Of a DNA stretch of 8,196 nt, positions 5,671 through 8,196 are shown piece by piece. How positions within the stretch are numbered: the first letter of the stretch is position 1; every line of letters begins with the position of its first letter. The stretch spans positions 1 through 8,196 of the forward strand of contig JAAOZY010000241.1 in the NCBI GenBank assembly GCA_012274205.1, given 5' to 3'. The stretch comes from Betaproteobacteria bacterium. GTDB taxonomy: Bacteria > Pseudomonadota > Gammaproteobacteria > Burkholderiales > SG8-39. The notes under the pieces were generated by a model that saw only the letters and a program-made list of their open reading frames with translations, was not told the origin of the DNA and searched no databases. Position numbers and translations under genes: made by a program.

Positions 5671-6027
5671 TCAAGCCTTGATCGTCAGCAGCGCATAGGC
5701 CGCGATCACCGTTCCCGCAAAGGCGCCACCATAGCAGAGAACCCTGACCGCCGTAACCGCATGGACGCCAAAATCATGCAACAGGATGTGTATGCGGTGC
5801 GCGGCGTGCCACAGGAACAGCGCAATGACGGCGAGGATGAAGATCTTGCCCGCCCAATTTTGAGAGAACGCGAGCATGTGCGCATAGCTCATGGTGTCGG
5901 GCTTGAAAATAAAACCAACCGGGACGGCGATGCCGGTAATGAACACCAGCGCCGGACCGATCAGCGCTGCCAGCATGCCGCCGGCGCCGAACAGGGACCA
6001 GAAAATCGGTTCGTTGGAGCGTTTCAT
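5671..6027 (-). CDS. frdD: Fumarate reductase membrane anchor subunit D
   Basis: FrdD is one of two small hydrophobic subunits that hold the FrdAB catalytic part on the inner membrane and form the quinone sites. The 118 residues (E. coli 119) begin MKRSNEPIFWSLFGAGG, matching the family's KRSxEPxFWxLFGAGG block. Three membrane helices are visible at about 11-35, 60-82 and 92-115. Helix 2 carries the conserved LWHAAHRIHILLHD histidine-rich segment (72-85). The start at 6027 was chosen by length and this block; the frame stays open far upstream but only as the antisense-free shadow of frdC. The ATG shares one base with the frdC TGA (TGATG). A G7 run about 9 bases upstream, inside the end of frdC, probably serves as ribosome binding site. 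A terminator follows. Confidence 0.94.
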   Translation of the reverse strand: MKRSNEPIFWSLFGAGGMLAALIGPALVFITGIAVPVGFIFKPDTMSYAHMLAFSQNWAGKIFILAVIALFLWHAAHRIHILLHDFGVHAVTAVRVLCYGGAFAGTVIAAYALLTIKA

Positions 6028-6422
6028 CAGCTTATCCCCCCCACAATCAATAACACGGCCAGGCAGGCGACGACGGACGCCGCTAGTCCGGTGCCGGTGA
6101 TTGTTCCGGGCTGCACGCGCTTGCCGCCGACAAACATGATGGGCAAGGTCTTGGGCATGATGTAGAACCAGCTCCAGGTGTGGTAGCAGAATACCGCCAG
6201 CACGATCAGGTGGAACACCAGCATCCACGGGGTTTTCAGGTACTGCAGCCAGCCGTTGTAAGCGGCCTCGCCCTGGCTCAGGCGCACCACGCCGAACAGC
6301 AGGACGACCGCATAGAGGGCCACAAATACCGCCGTGACCTCGCGCGCCATGTAGCGGATGAAATACGGATCGCGCTTCCACCAGCCATCCATGGACCGGA
6401 CATAGGGATGCCGAGCGCTCAT
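6027..6422 (-). CDS. frdC: Fumarate reductase membrane anchor subunit C
   Basis: FrdC pairs with FrdD in the membrane and delivers electrons from menaquinol-type quinols to the FrdB clusters. The 131 residues equal the E. coli length. The N terminus RHPYVRSMDGWWKRDPYFIR matches the family (KPYVRPM...WW). The quinone-site glutamate is kept as Glu28 in YMAREVTAV (E. coli Glu29), and His81 in YHTWSW fits E. coli His82. Predicted membrane helices lie at about 27-47, 66-86 and 108-130. The gene has no haem-ligand pattern of the SdhC type, which supports a haem-free, type D anchor. It overlaps frdB by four bases (ATGA) and frdD by one, consistent with coupled synthesis of a 1:1:1:1 complex. Confidence 0.94.
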   Translation of the reverse strand: MSARHPYVRSMDGWWKRDPYFIRYMAREVTAVFVALYAVVLLFGVVRLSQGEAAYNGWLQYLKTPWMLVFHLIVLAVFCYHTWSWFYIMPKTLPIMFVGGKRVQPGTITGTGLAASVVACLAVLLIVGGIS

Positions 6423-7174
6423 TTGTCTGCCCCCCCTGGCGTAATGAATCGGGTGAAATAATTGATTGCGCTGTTCATCTTGTTCTGGTTGATCGCATTG
6501 GCTGGATCGACTCCTTTCGGGCAGACTTCGGAGCAGTAGCCGACCGCGGTGCAGCCCCAGTAGCCTTCGTCCGCGTAGCCGAGCTCGTTGCGCTCGGCTT
6601 GCCCGCCATCGCGCGAATCGGCGTTGTAGCGGTGCATCAGCGCGAGTATGCCGGGACCGGTGAACTTCGGATTGAGCCCGTACTGCGGACAGGCGGCATA
6701 GCACAACATGCAGTTGATGCACGAGCTGAACTGCTCGTACATGTCGCGCTGCTGCGGCGTCTGCAGGTATTCCCCCTGCTCCAGCGTGCGCGCCTCCTTC
6801 GGAATGATGTAGGGCTTGATGCTCTCCAGCTTGGTGATGAAGTCCGTCGCGTCGACGATCAGGTCGCGTTCGATCGGCAGGTGCATCAGCGCCTCGACGC
6901 GCAAGCCTCCCGGATAGTATTCGCGCAGGAAGGTCTTGCACGACAGCTTCGGCTTGCCGTCGATCATCATGCCGCAGCTGCCGCAGATAGCCATGCGGCA
7001 GGACCAGCGGAAGCTCACCGTTTCATCGAGGAAATCCTTGACGTACTGCAGCCCCTGCAGTACGGACATGTCGTCGGTGAATGGCACCTTGTAGATCTGC
7101 GGCACCGGTTCCTTGTCCTGCTCCGGGCGGTAGCGCAGGACTTCGATCTCTATTATTTTTTCGGTGTCAGCCAT
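6419..7174 (-). CDS. frdB: Fumarate reductase iron-sulfur subunit
   Basis: FrdB carries electrons between the membrane quinone site and the FAD of FrdA. The 251 residues have all eleven expected cysteines. Cys59, 64, 67 and 79 (SCRMAICGSCG and KLSC) bind the [2Fe-2S] cluster in the N-terminal ferredoxin domain. Cys152, 155 and 158 (CINCMLC) with Cys218 (EVCPKG) bind [4Fe-4S]. Cys162, 208 and 214 bind [3Fe-4S] (assignments by analogy with E. coli FrdB). The GYWGCTAVGYCSEVCPKGVD segment (204-223) is characteristic of fumarate reductases. The start ATG at 7174 gives normal length, has AAGGGG-like sequence a few bases upstream, and overlaps the frdA stop by eight bases. The C terminus ends inside a G-rich tract that serves as the frdC ribosome binding region. 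Confidence 0.96.
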   Translation of the reverse strand: MADTEKIIEIEVLRYRPEQDKEPVPQIYKVPFTDDMSVLQGLQYVKDFLDETVSFRWSCRMAICGSCGMMIDGKPKLSCKTFLREYYPGGLRVEALMHLPIERDLIVDATDFITKLESIKPYIIPKEARTLEQGEYLQTPQQRDMYEQFSSCINCMLCYAACPQYGLNPKFTGPGILALMHRYNADSRDGGQAERNELGYADEGYWGCTAVGYCSEVCPKGVDPANAINQNKMNSAINYFTRFITPGGADK

Positions 7175-8196
7175 TGCCCGCCCCTTCCGCGTGTCTGTCC
7201 GCGTCCGCCTTCACGCCGGCGGCGCCATAGGCGCGCGTGCCCGGCTTGGACTTGGTGATCTTCACGTCCCCGTACTCGATGCGCGGCGGGCCGTCTCCCG
7301 TGTAATAGGCAAGCGAATGTTTGAGAAAGTTGACATCGTCGCGCTGTTCGAACCCGTCCAGACGCTGGTGCGAGCCGCGCGACTCCTTGCGGTTAATCGC
7401 CGATTGGACGATCGCCTCCGCCACATCGAGCAGGTAGCCGAGCTCGATCGCGAGCAGCCAATCGGTGTTGTAGACCTTCGACTTGTCCGCGACATTCAGC
7501 TTCTTGTAGCGCTGCCGAAGTTCGCCGATCTTGTTGCAGGTTTCCTGCATGGTCGTGCCGAGGCGGTAGATGCCGCAGCCGCTTTCCATGCTCTTGGCCA
7601 TCTCGTCGCGCAGCACCGCGATCTTCTCCGTGCCGCCCGGCAGGTTGACTATGCCCAAAGCGCGCGCTTGCACCACATCGGCCTGCTTTTCGAGCGCACC
7701 GGGATTGCTGATCTGCACCGACTTGGCGAAGCTCGCAGCCTCGATGCCGGCGACCTTGCCGAACACGATCAGTTCCGTCAGCGAGTTCGAACCGAGGCGG
7801 TTGGCGCCGTGGATACCGACGCTCGAGCATTCTCCGACCGAGTACAGGCCGGGCAGGCCGGAGGCCGTCTTGCCGTCGGCGAGAATTCCGCCCATGGTGT
7901 AATGCACGCCGGGCAGGACCGGGATGCACTCGTGCGCCGGATCGATGCCCATGAACTCTTCGGCCAATTCGTAGATCTGCGGCAGGCGTTCGCGCAGGTA
8001 GGCCTCGCCCAGATGGCGCAGGTCAAGATTCACTACGGAACCGAACTTGCCTTCGATCGTCCTGCCCTTCTGCTGCTCATGCCAGAAGGCCTGGCTCAGG
8101 CGGTCGCGCGGGCCCAGTTCCATGAACTTGTTGCGCGGTTTGTCTTCCGGCGGCCCGAGTCCGTAATCCTGCAGGTAGCGATAGCCGTCCTTGTTC
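7167..8196 (-). CDS. frdA: Fumarate reductase flavoprotein subunit, C-terminal 342 residues (5' end outside window)
   Basis: FrdA reduces fumarate to succinate (or the reverse) at a covalently bound FAD on the cytoplasmic face. Reading continues upstream of the first internal Met (8123) to the window edge as NKDGYRYLQDYG, so about 260 N-terminal residues, with the FAD-linking histidine, are missing. Active-site blocks are present: MELGPRDR (Arg30 of the fragment, equivalent to E. coli Arg287), HYTMGG (His98, E. coli His355) and HGANRLGSNSL (Arg133, E. coli Arg390). GECSSVGIHGANRLGSNSLT and the tail VNFLKHSLAY...EYGDVKIT match QFR-type FrdA rather than SdhA, which normally has HYxMGG with a different GE-block. 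The stop overlaps frdB by eight bases. It begins the frdABCD operon. Confidence 0.96.
   Translation of the reverse strand, partial: NKDGYRYLQDYGLGPPEDKPRNKFMELGPRDRLSQAFWHEQQKGRTIEGKFGSVVNLDLRHLGEAYLRERLPQIYELAEEFMGIDPAHECIPVLPGVHYTMGGILADGKTASGLPGLYSVGECSSVGIHGANRLGSNSLTELIVFGKVAGIEAASFAKSVQISNPGALEKQADVVQARALGIVNLPGGTEKIAVLRDEMAKSMESGCGIYRLGTTMQETCNKIGELRQRYKKLNVADKSKVYNTDWLLAIELGYLLDVAEAIVQSAINRKESRGSHQRLDGFEQRDDVNFLKHSLAYYTGDGPPRIEYGDVKITKSKPGTRAYGAAGVKADADRHAEGAGNG

Noticed and set aside
6027..6941. 304-codon minus-strand frame ending at the frdC stop
   Set aside because: Only the last 131 residues are FrdC. The rest reads through frdB in the wrong frame and is Arg-rich noise. The same applies to the 236-codon frame that ends with FrdD.
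1..8196. tRNA, rRNA, CRISPR arrays, insertion sequences or phage genes
   Set aside because: No cloverleaf, repeat-spacer pattern, terminal inverted repeats or transposase/phage motifs were seen. The window is densely packed with housekeeping genes.

Overview
This is a GC-rich proteobacterial chromosome segment in which every supported gene lies on the minus strand, so it reads right to left. The gene order thrS-infC-rpmI-rplT-pheS-pheT is the classical translation cluster of gamma- and betaproteobacteria. The IF3, L20, PheS and ThrRS sequences look betaproteobacterial to me. That placement is inference from sequence memory and no search was run.

Right part (about 8196 to 5671): a compact frdABCD operon encoding an Escherichia coli-type quinol:fumarate reductase. 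It holds the C-terminal 342 residues of the flavoprotein FrdA, the complete iron-sulfur subunit FrdB and the two small membrane anchors FrdC and FrdD. The genes overlap by 8, 4 and 1 bases, which suggests translational coupling. A hairpin followed by a T-run just after frdD looks like the operon's intrinsic terminator.

Middle (5578 to 2351): thrS (threonyl-tRNA synthetase), infC (IF3), rpmI (L35) and rplT (L20). infC has no ordinary start codon and almost certainly begins at ATC behind a good Shine-Dalgarno, which fits the known IF3 autoregulation through a non-canonical start. An AT-rich, rare-codon patch near the 3' end of thrS contains a candidate sigma70-type promoter, which would be an internal promoter for the infC part of the cluster. 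The 150-base infC-rpmI spacer holds two perfect 10-bp hairpins plus mutually exclusive pairings near the rpmI ribosome binding site. This is a plausible L20-responsive control region.

Left part (2350 to 1): a 161-base spacer, then pheS and the first 383 codons of pheT (phenylalanyl-tRNA synthetase alpha and beta), overlapping by 4 bases. The spacer is the most interesting non-coding stretch. It carries a 12-bp hairpin with a T-run whose stem contains a perfect Shine-Dalgarno, whose loop contains an ATG, and whose T-run encodes Phe codons of a 13-residue peptide (MISLFSFFGTARA). This may be a compact pheST attenuator in which leader peptide and terminator are superimposed.

The genes are housekeeping functions: anaerobic or reversible fumarate/succinate chemistry at the membrane, and translation (two aminoacyl-tRNA synthetases, an initiation factor and two 50S proteins). 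I see no mobile elements, CRISPR, tRNA or rRNA. The novelty, if any, is in the regulatory spacers.
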